Positions 46,011 to 57,083 of a stretch of DNA of 64,000 nt are shown here, piece after piece. Numbering within the stretch: the stretch's first letter is position 1; each line of letters opens with the position of its first letter. A program made the translations under genes and the position numbers. The DNA is taken from contig CAVVPD010000006.1 of the NCBI GenBank assembly GCA_963750045.1, positions 186,001 to 250,000 on the forward strand. The letters run 5' to 3'. This stretch comes from DASUAS01 sp963750045 (GTDB taxonomy: Bacteria; Actinomycetota; Acidimicrobiia; IMCC26256; DASPTH01). The notes beneath the pieces were generated by a model, which saw nothing but the letters and a program-made list of their open reading frames with translations, did no database searches and had not been told where the DNA came from.

Positions 46011-46571
46011 ATGGACATCGAGGTTCGAGGCAAGAACCGCCCGGTGCCGTCCCGCCTGAGAGCAGCCGCACAGGACAAGGCGGCGCGTATCGCGAAGTTC
46101 ACCCACGACGCCGGCCGGGTCGAGGTCGACTTCTCGGAGGCGAAGAACCCGCGCGTCGCGAACTCCCAGCTGTGCGAGATCACCGTGCACCTCAAGCGCC
46201 ACTTCGTGAAGGCGCATGCCGCGGCGACGGAGCCCGAGGCCGCGCTCGATCTCGCGATCGACAAGGTCGAGCACCAGGTCTCGCGCATCAAGGACAAGCG
46301 GGTCAGTCGTTCACACCCGCGCCGTCGTCAGGTCGTCGACGGCAACGGCGCCGCCTACGCGGAGCTCTCCGACGAGGAAGCCGACGCCGACGCCCGCATC
46401 GTGAAGACGAAGCGGTTCACGGCCAAGCCGATGGACCCCGAAGAGGCCGCGCTGCAGATGGCGCTGCTCGGGCACGACTTCTACCTCTTCACCAACACCG
46501 AGACGGGGCACGCAGCCGTGCTCTACCGGCGCCACGACGGTCACTTCGGGCTGATCGAGACCTCGGGCTGA
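46011..46571 (+). CDS. hpf: Long-form ribosome hibernation-promoting factor
   Basis: Binds the 30S decoding centre and joins two 70S ribosomes into inactive 100S dimers in slow growth. The N-terminal domain (about 1-100) starts MDIEVRGKNRPVPSRLRAAA and has ITVHLKRHFVKAHAAATEPEAALDLAIDKVEHQV; the C-terminal dimerisation domain begins VKTKRFTAKPMDPEEAALQMALLGHDFYLF and ends with GHAAVLYRRHDGHFGLIE. At 186 residues it is the long form. A GAGGT site precedes the ATG. Its last 31 bp overlap the 3' end of the convergent DUF2079 gene. In mycobacteria hpf also lies next to secA1. Confidence 0.9.
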   Translation: MDIEVRGKNRPVPSRLRAAAQDKAARIAKFTHDAGRVEVDFSEAKNPRVANSQLCEITVHLKRHFVKAHAAATEPEAALDLAIDKVEHQVSRIKDKRVSRSHPRRRQVVDGNGAAYAELSDEEADADARIVKTKRFTAKPMDPEEAALQMALLGHDFYLFTNTETGHAAVLYRRHDGHFGLIETSG

Positions 46572-48097
46572 ACGGGCGTCGCCGCGTGCACCCGCTGCGC
46601 GACGAGGATGTCGTCGCGTACCGACCGCACGCGGAACTGGTGCTCCAGGAGTGAGTCGAGCAGCGCGCGGTCGTCGCTGGAGATCTCCCTGAGGTCCACG
46701 ATGATCCATTGGACGGGGCCCGGACCATCCAGATGCTCGCCGTGCACGCCCCAGTTCACGTTCTTCCACGGCACCGGGAAGTCGTAGATCCGGTCACGGT
46801 GCGCCAGGTGCGGGAGCAGGTTGTAGATCGCGCTCGTCGGGGCGCCGTCGGGGATCATGTCGACGGCGGCGACCTTCGCGCTCTGGCGGTCGGTCTGCAG
46901 CGGCCACAGACCCGAGTGGTACTTGGTGCTGACGGGCGACGGTCCCCACGCCACCGCGGCGGCCAGCGAGGTGACCACCACCAACCCGACGAGGAACCGC
47001 AGCGCGTCGGGGCGCCGCCGTGCGATCCACGCGATCGCCTCGACCGTGCCGAGGATCACCCCGACGAGCACCAACGACGAATAGTGGTAGCGGATCTCGC
47101 GTGTGTAGGGGAACGACGAGAGGATGTTCACGCCGAGCATCGGGCCGCCGACGAGGAACACGGGGAGGGCCAGCAGCGGGAGGAACGCCACCGGAGCCAG
47201 CATCATCTCGTAGTAGTTGACGCGGTCGGCTTTCGTGGCGAGATCGATGCCCTCCTTGGGATGCTCGACGAGGTGCACGGCGATGTCGGTGGGGGTCTTG
47301 CCGAGGTCGCCGAAGAAGCTGTCGTAGAAGGGCCCGATCCCGTTCTGCCACGGGATGATCACGCGGGTCGCGATCATGTACCACGCGAGGCTGGCGCCGA
47401 CGACGGCCACCCCGATCTTCCGCCGTCCCCGGAACGCGATGAGGATGCCCATCACCGCGAGCGCGAGGGCGACGTCTTCCTTGCACGCGGCTGCGATCAG
47501 CGCGAACGCCACGAACCACCCCCACCGTTCGCGCCGCGCCGCCCAGTACGCGAAGAGCAGAGGCGCGATCGCCAGCGCATCGGGGTGGAAGAACTCCCAG
47601 GTGAGGAATTGGTAGGTCGGGTTGAGCAGCAGGACGGCGGCGAGTCCGACCGCGGGCCACCGTTCGTGGAGCAGATCACGCGCCAGCAGGTAGACCGCGA
47701 TCGCGCCGCTCGCCTGCACCACGACCTGCACGACGAGGAGGAACAGCGGACCGGCACCGAGCCAGTAGAAGGGGACGAACGCCACCAGGATGGGGTTCAC
47801 GTGGTGGCCGAAGAACTCGAGGCCCCGCACGGTCATGAACGGGTCGTGGAACCGCGACATCAACCAGATGGCCTGGTCGTAGATCCCGAGGTCGAAGGAG
47901 AACGTCGCGAAGCGGGTGTGACGGATCCATCCCAGCGCGATGAACACCGAGCTCCAGGCGACGACCATCGCGCCGAGGGTCCAACGCACCCGGTCGCGCC
48001 GGTCGAGCCAGCGGGTCGGCGCACGCTCGGGGGGAGGCGGGTCGACCTGCGCGATCGTCTCGCCGACGGGGTCGCCGTCCCGTGCGTCCACCGCCAT
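46541..48097 (-). CDS. DUF2079-type multi-pass membrane protein
   Basis: A 518-residue membrane protein with about ten helices. Family marks are FATFSFDLGIYDQAIWLMSRFHDPFMTVRG near residue 67, where the acidic Asp lies in the first external loop as in GT-C glycosyltransferases, FFGHHVNPILVAFVPFYWLG, NPTYQFLTWEFFHPDALAIAPLLFAYW and FACKEDVALAL-type segment. It is usually annotated only as DUF2079; transfer from a lipid-linked sugar is inferred from the fold. ATG 48097 gives a short Pro-rich cytosolic tail. It is divergent from secA and overlaps hpf at its 3' end. Confidence 0.78.
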   Translation of the reverse strand: MAVDARDGDPVGETIAQVDPPPPERAPTRWLDRRDRVRWTLGAMVVAWSSVFIALGWIRHTRFATFSFDLGIYDQAIWLMSRFHDPFMTVRGLEFFGHHVNPILVAFVPFYWLGAGPLFLLVVQVVVQASGAIAVYLLARDLLHERWPAVGLAAVLLLNPTYQFLTWEFFHPDALAIAPLLFAYWAARRERWGWFVAFALIAAACKEDVALALAVMGILIAFRGRRKIGVAVVGASLAWYMIATRVIIPWQNGIGPFYDSFFGDLGKTPTDIAVHLVEHPKEGIDLATKADRVNYYEMMLAPVAFLPLLALPVFLVGGPMLGVNILSSFPYTREIRYHYSSLVLVGVILGTVEAIAWIARRRPDALRFLVGLVVVTSLAAAVAWGPSPVSTKYHSGLWPLQTDRQSAKVAAVDMIPDGAPTSAIYNLLPHLAHRDRIYDFPVPWKNVNWGVHGEHLDGPGPVQWIIVDLREISSDDRALLDSLLEHQFRVRSVRDDILVAQRVHAATPVQPEVSISPK

Positions 48098-48163
48098 CGC
48101 TCCAGTCTGCCAAGCACCGCCCCGGGAGGCCGACGCGGCGACGATCGGACGCTCCCTCGCCGG

Positions 48164-48169
48164 TAGACT
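48164..48169 (+). promoter_or_regulatory. Putative -10 of secA
   Basis: TAGACT ten bases before the secA ATG. Confidence 0.45.
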
Positions 48170-48179
48170 GTGGTCTCCC

Positions 48180-50937
<2,758 letters not shown>

Positions 50938-50973
50938 CGCGTCGCGCCGCCTCTCCCATGCCGAAGTACGCCG

Positions 50974-52077
50974 ATGCGTGATTTCTCCGACGACCTCACC
51001 GAGCTACGCCGTCGCGTCGAGGGCGCCCGCGCGTACCTGATGATCGACGCGGCCCGCGATCGGATCACCACCCTCGAGGAAGCGGCCAGCGAGCCGGGCC
51101 TCTGGGACGACCAGGATCGTGCCCGCCGGGTCAACCGGGAGCTGTCGCAGCTGAACGAAGACGTGCACCTCGTGGACGAGCTCGACGGCACCGTGTCCGA
51201 TCTCGAGACCCTCGCCGAGCTCGCCCGGGAGGAGGGCGACGACTCGCTCGAAGGGGAGATCGCCGGCGGGATCGGCGCGCTCGCCAAGCAGCTCGACGGG
51301 CTCGAGCTGCGCGCGCTGTTCACCGGCGAGTACGACGAGCGCGACGCGATCTGCACGGTCAACTCCGGCGCGGGCGGCACCGACGCGCAGGACTGGACCA
51401 ACATGCTGCTGCGCATGTACCTGCGCTGGGCAGAGCAGCGCGGTTTCGCGGTGGAGATCGACGAAGTGTCACCGGGAACCGAAGCCGGCCTCAGCTCGGC
51501 GACGTTCACCGTGAAGGGGCGGTACACGTTCGGCCTCCTTGCCAGCGAACGCGGAGTGCACCGGCTCATCCGCATCTCGCCGTTCGATGCCAACGCGCGC
51601 CGGCAGACCGCGTTCGCGTCTCTCGACGCGGTGCCGGCGCTCGACGTGACGGAAGCGCCGGAGATCGACCCCACCGACCTGCGCATCGACACGTACCGTT
51701 CGTCGGGCGCGGGAGGACAGCACGTCAACGTGACCGACTCGGCGGTGCGCATCACCCACGTGCCGACCGGCATCGTCGTCTCGTGCCAGAACGAACGCTC
51801 GCAGACGCAGAACAAGGCGCGCGCGATGCAGATCCTCGCGGCGCGCCTCGCGGAGCGTCAGCGTCAGGAGCGCGATGCCGAGTTGGAGGCCTTGTCGGGC
51901 GACAAGCGCGACGTCGCCTTCGGGAACCAGATCCGTACCTACACGCTGCACCCGTACCAGCTGGTGAAGGACGAGCGGACCCGCCACGAGACCGGCAACG
52001 TGCAGGCGGTGCTCGACGGCGAGCTCGACGCCTTCATCGAGTCGTACCTGCAGTGGCGCCGCCAGCAGCCGAGGTGA
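50974..52077 (+). CDS. prfB: Peptide chain release factor 2
   Basis: Recognises UGA and UAA stop codons and triggers peptide release. The 367-residue protein has the SPF stop-codon tripeptide in IRISPFDANARRQT and the catalytic GGQ in GAGGQHVNVTDSAVRITH near 250. The frame is unbroken from ATG 50974; there is no in-frame TGA near codon 25, so the autoregulatory +1 frameshift of many bacterial prfB genes is absent. It follows secA by 36 bp. The order prfB-ftsE-ftsX is widely conserved. Confidence 0.95.
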   Translation: MRDFSDDLTELRRRVEGARAYLMIDAARDRITTLEEAASEPGLWDDQDRARRVNRELSQLNEDVHLVDELDGTVSDLETLAELAREEGDDSLEGEIAGGIGALAKQLDGLELRALFTGEYDERDAICTVNSGAGGTDAQDWTNMLLRMYLRWAEQRGFAVEIDEVSPGTEAGLSSATFTVKGRYTFGLLASERGVHRLIRISPFDANARRQTAFASLDAVPALDVTEAPEIDPTDLRIDTYRSSGAGGQHVNVTDSAVRITHVPTGIVVSCQNERSQTQNKARAMQILAARLAERQRQERDAELEALSGDKRDVAFGNQIRTYTLHPYQLVKDERTRHETGNVQAVLDGELDAFIESYLQWRRQQPR

Positions 52078-52137
52078 CGGCGACGGGCCGGACGCGAACG
52101 GCGTGTCCGGAGCCACCAATCGGGAAATCTCCCCTGC

Positions 52138-52143
52138 TACCCT
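52138..52143 (+). promoter_or_regulatory. Putative -10 of ftsEX
   Basis: TACCCT twelve bases before the ftsE ATG; a very short leader. Confidence 0.35.
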
Positions 52144-52155
52144 TTCGGCTCTGAA

Positions 52156-52842
52156 ATGATTCGCTTCGAGAACGTCTCCAAGATCTACAAGGGTGATGTC
52201 GCCGCGCTGCGCGAGGTGTCGGCCGAGGTCCAAAAGGGCGAATTCATCTTCCTCGTGGGCCCATCGGGTTCCGGGAAGTCGACCTTTCTGCGCCTCCTGC
52301 TCCGCGAGGAGCAGGCCACCACCGGGCGGATCGTGGTAGCCGGGCGCGACATCTCGCAGTTGAGCCACTGGAAGGTGCCCCAGCTCCGCCGCAACATCGG
52401 GTGCGTCTTCCAGGACTTCAAGCTGCTGCCGAACAAGACCGTCTACGAGAACGTCGCCTTCGCCATGGAGGTGATCGGCCGCCCCCGCCATGTGGTCCGC
52501 ACGCAGGTGCCCCAGGTGCTCGACCTCGTCGGTCTCGCCAAGAAGGCCGGGCGCTTCCCCCTGGAGCTGTCCGGCGGCGAGCAGCAACGGGTGTCGATCG
52601 CGCGTGCGTTCGTCAACCGGCCCCTGATCGTCCTCGCCGACGAGCCCACCGGGAACCTCGACCCGGCCACCACCGTCGGCATCATGCGCATCCTCGATCG
52701 CATCAACCGGACCGGGACGACGATCGTCATGGCCACCCACGACCAACGGATCGTCGACGCGATGCGCCGGCGCGTGATCGAGCTCGATCGGGGCGCGCTC
52801 GTCCGCGATCAGGCGCGCGGCGTGTACGGCGTCGGGAGCTGA
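52156..52842 (+). CDS. ftsE: Cell division ATP-binding protein FtsE
   Basis: ATPase of the FtsEX complex that controls peptidoglycan hydrolases at the septum. The 228 residues start MIRFENVSKIYKGDVAALREVS; Walker A is GPSGSGKST near residue 36, the Q-loop FQDFKLL, the ABC signature LSGGEQQRVSIARA near 138 and Walker B IVLADEPTGNLDP near 158, with the switch His in ATHDQRIV. It is nine bases ahead of ftsX. Confidence 0.95.
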   Translation: MIRFENVSKIYKGDVAALREVSAEVQKGEFIFLVGPSGSGKSTFLRLLLREEQATTGRIVVAGRDISQLSHWKVPQLRRNIGCVFQDFKLLPNKTVYENVAFAMEVIGRPRHVVRTQVPQVLDLVGLAKKAGRFPLELSGGEQQRVSIARAFVNRPLIVLADEPTGNLDPATTVGIMRILDRINRTGTTIVMATHDQRIVDAMRRRVIELDRGALVRDQARGVYGVGS

Positions 52843-52851
52843 CACCGCCAC

Positions 52852-53751
52852 ATGTGGACCCGCATCTCCTACTTCTCGCGCGAGACGCTGGTCTCGCTGC
52901 GTCGCAACGTGCTGATGACCGTCGCCGGTATCGCGACCGTGGCGGTGTCGTTGGCGTTGTTCGGCGGGATCCTCATGCTGTCGAAGTGGGTCGACCACGG
53001 CACCGAGCGCATCAAGGGTGGCGTGACCCTCGAGATCTTCATGACCGCGGGCGCCACCTCGCAGCAGGTCCGAGGCGTGCAGGACGCGCTCGACGCCGAC
53101 AAGGGCCCCAAGGGGAACGTCAAGTCGTACACCCACCTCACCAAGGACGACGCGTACGCGGAGTTCAAGCGCATCTTCCGTCGCAATCCGGATCTCGTGA
53201 ACAGCATCACCGCCAAGGACCTCCCCGAGTCGTTCCGGGTGGTCCCCCAGAAGGCCGAGCTCACCGACACCGTGAAGGCCGAGTTCAGCACGCAGCAGGG
53301 CGTCGACGAGGTGGCGACGCCCGGTGAGGCGCTCAAGGGGCTGATCGACGTCACCAACACGGTCCGCTGGATCTTCATCATCATCTCGCTCGTGCTGCTG
53401 GCGTCGTCGTTGTTCCTCATCGTGAACACGATCCGCTTGGCCACCTTCGCGCGCCGTCGCGAGATCGAGGTCATGAAGCTGGTGGGCGCGTCGAACTGGT
53501 TCGTGCGCATCCCCTTCATCGCCGAGGGCATGGTGCAGGGGCTCGTCGGCGCCGGGTTGGCGGTCATCGCGGTGCTGTCGCTGAAGCACTTCGGCTTCGA
53601 CCAGGCGTTCAACGATCCCAAGAGCTTCTTCGGCGAGTTCTTCGTGACCACCGGCGACGCCACCTGGATCGCCTTCCTGGTGCTGATCATCGGGGTCGGG
53701 ATCGGGATCGTGGGAGCCAGCATCGGCCTCCGCCGCTTCCTCAGGACCTGA
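52852..53751 (+). CDS. ftsX: Cell division membrane protein FtsX
   Basis: Membrane partner of FtsE that passes ATP-driven movement to an outside hydrolase activator. The 299 residues show an N-terminal helix (VLMTVAGIATVAVSLALFGGILM), an extracellular loop of about 140 residues (VTLEIFMTAG through STQQGVDEV), and three helices in the C-terminal half (WIFIIISLVLLASSLFLIV, MVQGLVGAGLAVIAVLSL, WIAFLVLIIGVGIGIVGASI), with the REIEVMKLVGASNWFVR coupling segment. The usual smpB gene does not follow; an M23 protein does. Confidence 0.93.
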   Translation: MWTRISYFSRETLVSLRRNVLMTVAGIATVAVSLALFGGILMLSKWVDHGTERIKGGVTLEIFMTAGATSQQVRGVQDALDADKGPKGNVKSYTHLTKDDAYAEFKRIFRRNPDLVNSITAKDLPESFRVVPQKAELTDTVKAEFSTQQGVDEVATPGEALKGLIDVTNTVRWIFIIISLVLLASSLFLIVNTIRLATFARRREIEVMKLVGASNWFVRIPFIAEGMVQGLVGAGLAVIAVLSLKHFGFDQAFNDPKSFFGEFFVTTGDATWIAFLVLIIGVGIGIVGASIGLRRFLRT

Positions 53752-53815
53752 TCACGGCTCTGCTCCCTGCTCCTGCCCGCCTGCGACGCCACGCGGCGGG
53801 TGCGTGAGGCCAGTG

Positions 53816-53844
53816 TTGCTCATGTGACTGGTGTTGCCTACGAT
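53816..53844 (+). promoter_or_regulatory. Promoter of the M23 gene
   Basis: TTGCTC (53816-53821), 17-base spacer, TACGAT (53839-53844), seven bases before ATG 53852. This is the only promoter here with both boxes at ideal spacing. Confidence 0.5.
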
Positions 53845-53851
53845 GCACCAG

Positions 53852-55021
53852 ATGCGGAGGGCTCGCTACCTCACGGCGTTGCTCCTCGTGACCCTCGTCG
53901 CGGTGCCGCTGGCCGGTCGCGCCCTGGCGCAACAGTCGAGCAAGCAGCAGGAGCTCCAGCAACAGGTCAACGACGCCGGCGCCGCCGAACAGGCCGCCCG
54001 CGCGCAGCTGGTCCAGGCGCAGGCGCAGCGTCAGCAGCTCGACTCGTCGCTGGCCGACGTCTCGGCGCGGCTGAGCGCGGCCAACGACCGGCTCGCGGCG
54101 GCCCAGGCCGACGTCGACCGTCTCGGCTTCGCCACCGCGATGCTGCAGCTGAAGGCCGACGCGACGCAGAAGAAGCTCGAGCGGGCGCAGGACGACGTGC
54201 GCCGCACTGCGGTGCTCCTCTACCAGCACGGCGACGGTGCCGCGATGATCGGGCTCCTCGGCGGCGCGACGGGGACGGGGCAGCTCGTCGAGGGCAATCA
54301 CTACCTCGAGCGGGTCTCGGACAAGCGCCAGAGCGACGCGGCACGGGTGACGCGTCTCAAGGCGCAGCTCGCGTCTCAGCAGGATGCGGTCGCGCAGCAG
54401 AAGAAGACAGCCGACGAAGCGCGTGCCGCGGCGGCCGACGAGAAGGCGAAGCTCGACGACGTCGCCGCGCAGCAGCAGCGCGCGCGCGACGCCGCGTCCG
54501 CCGCGGAGCAGCAGGAGGGCGTCGCGCTCGACTCGGCGCGGGCCCAGCAGGCTGAGGCCGAGAGCCTGCTCCAGGCGGAGTCGGATCGCATCGCGCAACA
54601 GATCGTCGACGCGGGTGTCGGCCCCGCGCTCGGCGACGGTACCTTCATCCGCCCGGTCTCCGGGTCGATCACCAGCCCGTTCGGCTACCGCACCGACCCC
54701 GTGACCGGCGCCCGGGCCTTCCACTCGGGGCTCGACTTCGGGGCGGGGTGCGGGACGCCGATCAAGGCCGCCGGCACCGGAGTGGTCATCAGCGCCGGTT
54801 TCAACGGTGGCGGCTACGGGAACATGACCGTGATCAACCACGGCAACGGGAATTCGACGTTGTACGGGCACCAGTCGTCGATCATCGTGTCCGCCGGGCA
54901 GTCCGTCGCCCAGGGTCAGGTGATCGGGTACGTCGGTTCCACCGGCAAGTCGACGGGGTGCCACCTCCACTTCGAGGTGAGGGTGAATGGCACGCCCGTC
55001 GACCCGTCCGGGTACCTGTAA
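53852..55021 (+). CDS. Coiled-coil M23 peptidase / EnvC-like murein hydrolase activator
   Basis: Secreted 389-residue protein: signal peptide RYLTALLLVTLVAVPLAGRALA, a long Gln/Ala-rich coiled coil (about 25-260; SSKQQELQQQVNDAGAAEQ and repeats), then a LytM domain with HSGLDFG (His-x-x-x-Asp) near 300 and CHLHFEV (His-x-His) near 377. All three zinc ligands are present, so unlike E. coli EnvC it may itself cut peptidoglycan. It directly follows ftsEX, which implies an FtsX-controlled hydrolase. ATG 53852 is preferred to ATG 53843 or GTG 53831 because it lies seven bases after the -10 element. Confidence 0.85.
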   Translation: MRRARYLTALLLVTLVAVPLAGRALAQQSSKQQELQQQVNDAGAAEQAARAQLVQAQAQRQQLDSSLADVSARLSAANDRLAAAQADVDRLGFATAMLQLKADATQKKLERAQDDVRRTAVLLYQHGDGAAMIGLLGGATGTGQLVEGNHYLERVSDKRQSDAARVTRLKAQLASQQDAVAQQKKTADEARAAAADEKAKLDDVAAQQQRARDAASAAEQQEGVALDSARAQQAEAESLLQAESDRIAQQIVDAGVGPALGDGTFIRPVSGSITSPFGYRTDPVTGARAFHSGLDFGAGCGTPIKAAGTGVVISAGFNGGGYGNMTVINHGNGNSTLYGHQSSIIVSAGQSVAQGQVIGYVGSTGKSTGCHLHFEVRVNGTPVDPSGYL

Positions 55022-55657
55022 CTACCTGTTGGGCTGCGGCGTGAGCCGGAGGTAGGGCTTCTTGGCGTCCCAGCCCTTCGGGAACTTCGCCTTGGCGTCC
55101 TCGTCGCTGACCGCCGGCGCGATGATGACGTCGTCGCCGTCCTTCCAGTTGACCGGCGTGGCCACCTGGTAGTTCGCGGTGAGCTGGAGCGAGTCGATGA
55201 CCCGCAGGATCTCGTCGATGTTGCGACCGGTGCTCGCCGGGTACGTGATGATGAGCTTGACCTTCTTGTCGGGCCCGATCACGAACACCGAACGTACCGT
55301 GAGGGTGTCGTTGGCGTTGGGGTGGATCATGTCGTAGAGCGAGGCCACGTTGCGCTCGGGGTCCGCGATCAGCGGGTAGTTGAGCGCGGTGCCCTGGGTC
55401 TCCTCGATGTCGCCGATCCAGCTCTCGTGGGACTCGAGCGGGTCGACGCTCACCCCGATGATCTTGACGCCGCGCTCGTCGAACTCGCCCTTGCGCGCGG
55501 CGAACGCGCCCAGCTCCGTGGTGCAGACGGGCGTGAAGTCCTTGGGGTGCGAGAAGAGCAGGCCCCAACCGTCGCCGAAGTAGTCGTACAGCGTGATGGT
55601 TCCCTCGGTCGTCTCGGCGGTGAAGTTCGGGGCGTCGTCGCCCAATCGAACCGGCAT
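55022..55657 (-). CDS. Peroxiredoxin (1-Cys, Prx6 type)
   Basis: Reduces hydrogen peroxide and organic hydroperoxides. In 211 residues it has the peroxidatic Cys in SHPKDFTPVCTTELG near residue 45 and the Prx6-type SVDPLESHESWIGDIEE and C-terminal domain KGWDAKKPYLRLTPQP. No resolving Cys is visible, so it is a 1-Cys enzyme that needs an external thiol such as mycothiol. It has the clearest ribosome site in the window, AAGGAGG at 55665-55671, seven bases before the ATG. Its stop is directly next to the M23 stop. Confidence 0.92.
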   Translation of the reverse strand: MPVRLGDDAPNFTAETTEGTITLYDYFGDGWGLLFSHPKDFTPVCTTELGAFAARKGEFDERGVKIIGVSVDPLESHESWIGDIEETQGTALNYPLIADPERNVASLYDMIHPNANDTLTVRSVFVIGPDKKVKLIITYPASTGRNIDEILRVIDSLQLTANYQVATPVNWKDGDDVIIAPAVSDEDAKAKFPKGWDAKKPYLRLTPQPNR

Positions 55658-55707
55658 GGTGGTTCCTCCTTGAACGTGCTGCTCGGTGCTGTGGATGTGG
55701 GTGTCCG

Positions 55708-55713
55708 AGGTTA
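55708..55713 (-). promoter_or_regulatory. Putative -10 of the peroxiredoxin gene
   Basis: TAACCT on the minus strand, 50 bases before the ATG; the message would be leadered with a strong ribosome site. Confidence 0.35.
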
Positions 55714-55833
55714 CCGACCGCGCCGCGAAAAGGCGAGTGGATTGGTCAGAAATATGCCGTGCCGAGGAGCGGTTGACAGCGCGCTCCGGTCGCGATGAAC
55801 CTGCCGTCCGGGTGGCGGCGGAGGCGGAGGGCG

Positions 55834-56274
55834 ATGACCACGACGACCAGCGGGTATTCGGGCTCCCCGCTCCTGAAGAAGCTGGGCATCCGGGAGGGTT
55901 CGCGCGTCGCCCTCGTCTCCCCGCCGCAGGGGTTCGAGGCCACCCTCGGCGCCCTGCCGACGGGTGTCCAGGTCCGTCCCCACGTGCGCGGCCGACTCGA
56001 CGTCATCGTGTTCTTCGTGACCCGGCACGCCGAGCTGGCGCGGCGGTTCCCGTCGTTCGTGCGCGCGCTGGCCGACGACGGTGGGTTGTGGGTGGCGTGG
56101 CCCAAGCAGACGTCGGGCGTCGCCACCGACCTGAAGTTCGAGTCGGTCCAGACCGTCGGGCTCCGCGCCGGTCTCGTCGACAACAAGGTCGCGGCCATCG
56201 ACGGCACCTGGTCGGGGCTGCGCTTCGTCTACCGCGTGGGTGATCGTCCCGGCCGTCGGGGTGCTTCCCGGTAG
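55834..56274 (+). CDS. DUF3052-like protein
   Basis: A 146-residue protein: GYSGSPLLKKLGIREGSRVALVSPPQGFEATLG, then RGRLDVIVFFVTRHAELARRFPSFVRALADDGGLWVAWPK and a C-terminal SGVATDLKFESVQTVGLRAGLVDNKVAAIDGTWSGLRFVYR. This is the DUF3052 pattern, common in actinobacteria and other phyla, with no known activity. ATG 55834 is taken as start because a GGAGG site lies about ten bases upstream. It precedes the SRAP gene by 27 bp. Confidence 0.8.
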   Translation: MTTTTSGYSGSPLLKKLGIREGSRVALVSPPQGFEATLGALPTGVQVRPHVRGRLDVIVFFVTRHAELARRFPSFVRALADDGGLWVAWPKQTSGVATDLKFESVQTVGLRAGLVDNKVAAIDGTWSGLRFVYRVGDRPGRRGASR

Positions 56275-56301
56275 GCGGAATTTCGCTAGAACTGGTGGGG
56301 T

Positions 56302-57050
56302 ATGTGCGGTCGGTTCGTGTCGGTGTCGTCGCCCCAGCTCCTGGTGGATCGCTTCGGGGTGCAGGAGAGCACTGTCGACCAGCGCGAACCGGACTACAAC
56401 GTGACCCCGCGCGCCCTGGTGCCGGTGGTGCGCGATCGCCCGCCACGCAAGGGGACCGAGGGCCCGACCACCAGGGTGCTCTCCCTGGTGCGCTGGGGCC
56501 TGGTGCCGTCGTGGGCGGACAGCCCCGCCATCGGCGACAAGCTCATCAACGCCCGCGCCGAGACCATCGCCGAGAAGCCGGCCTACCAGCGCGCGTTCCG
56601 CCGCCGTCGGTGCATCGTGCCGGCCGACGCGTTCTACGAGTGGCGGCCGGTCAAGAGGTCGTCGGTCGGACACCCGCCGCGCCAGCCGTACCTGGCGCGC
56701 CGACGCGACGGTGAGCCGTTGGCTTTCGCCGGGCTGTGGGAGATCTGGCGCGACCCCGCGGTCGACGATCCCGACGCGCCAGACGCGTGGTTGCGGTCCT
56801 GCGTGATCGTCACGACGCGCGCCAACGCACTGCTCGAGCCCATCCACGATCGGATGCCCGTCGTGCTCGACGAGAACGTGTGGGACCGGTGGCTCGATCC
56901 CGGGACCGACGACCTCGCGTACCTCGAATCGCTCCTCGCGCCGCGCCCGACGACTGGCTCGACGTGTACCCGGTGAGCACCCGCGTCAACAGCCCGGCCA
57001 ACAACGACGCCGACCTCGTGCGGCGCGTCGACGCCGACACTCTTCTCTGA
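56302..57050 (+). CDS. SRAP-domain protein (abasic-site crosslinking, YedK/HMCES family), frame broken near 56950
   Basis: Forms a covalent thiazolidine link to abasic sites in single-stranded DNA through Cys2. The N-terminus MCGRFV, the NARAET motif, catalytic Glu in PADAFYEW and His in IHDRMPVVL are all intact. From about 56950 the C-terminus DWLDVYPVSTRVNSPANNDADLV is in another frame, so one base is missing or two are extra. Corrected length is about 249 residues. In bacteria the family is often LexA-linked, but no SOS box was identified upstream. Confidence 0.87.
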
Positions 57051-57070
57051 CGCCGGCCCGCTCCGCGTCG

Positions 57071-57076
57071 TAGTCT
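57071..57076 (+). promoter_or_regulatory. Putative -10 of the 57084 gene
   Basis: TAGTCT seven bases before ATG 57084; CTGACG 18 bases upstream may be a -35. Confidence 0.4.
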
Positions 57077-57083
57077 GCGGCGC

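Noticed and set aside
50974..51060. Programmed +1 frameshift in prfB
   Set aside because: The frame is continuous from the ATG with no in-frame TGA near codon 25.
56281..56301. LexA/SOS box before the SRAP gene
   Set aside because: No CGAAC-n4-GTTCG-like or similar palindrome was found in the short gap.
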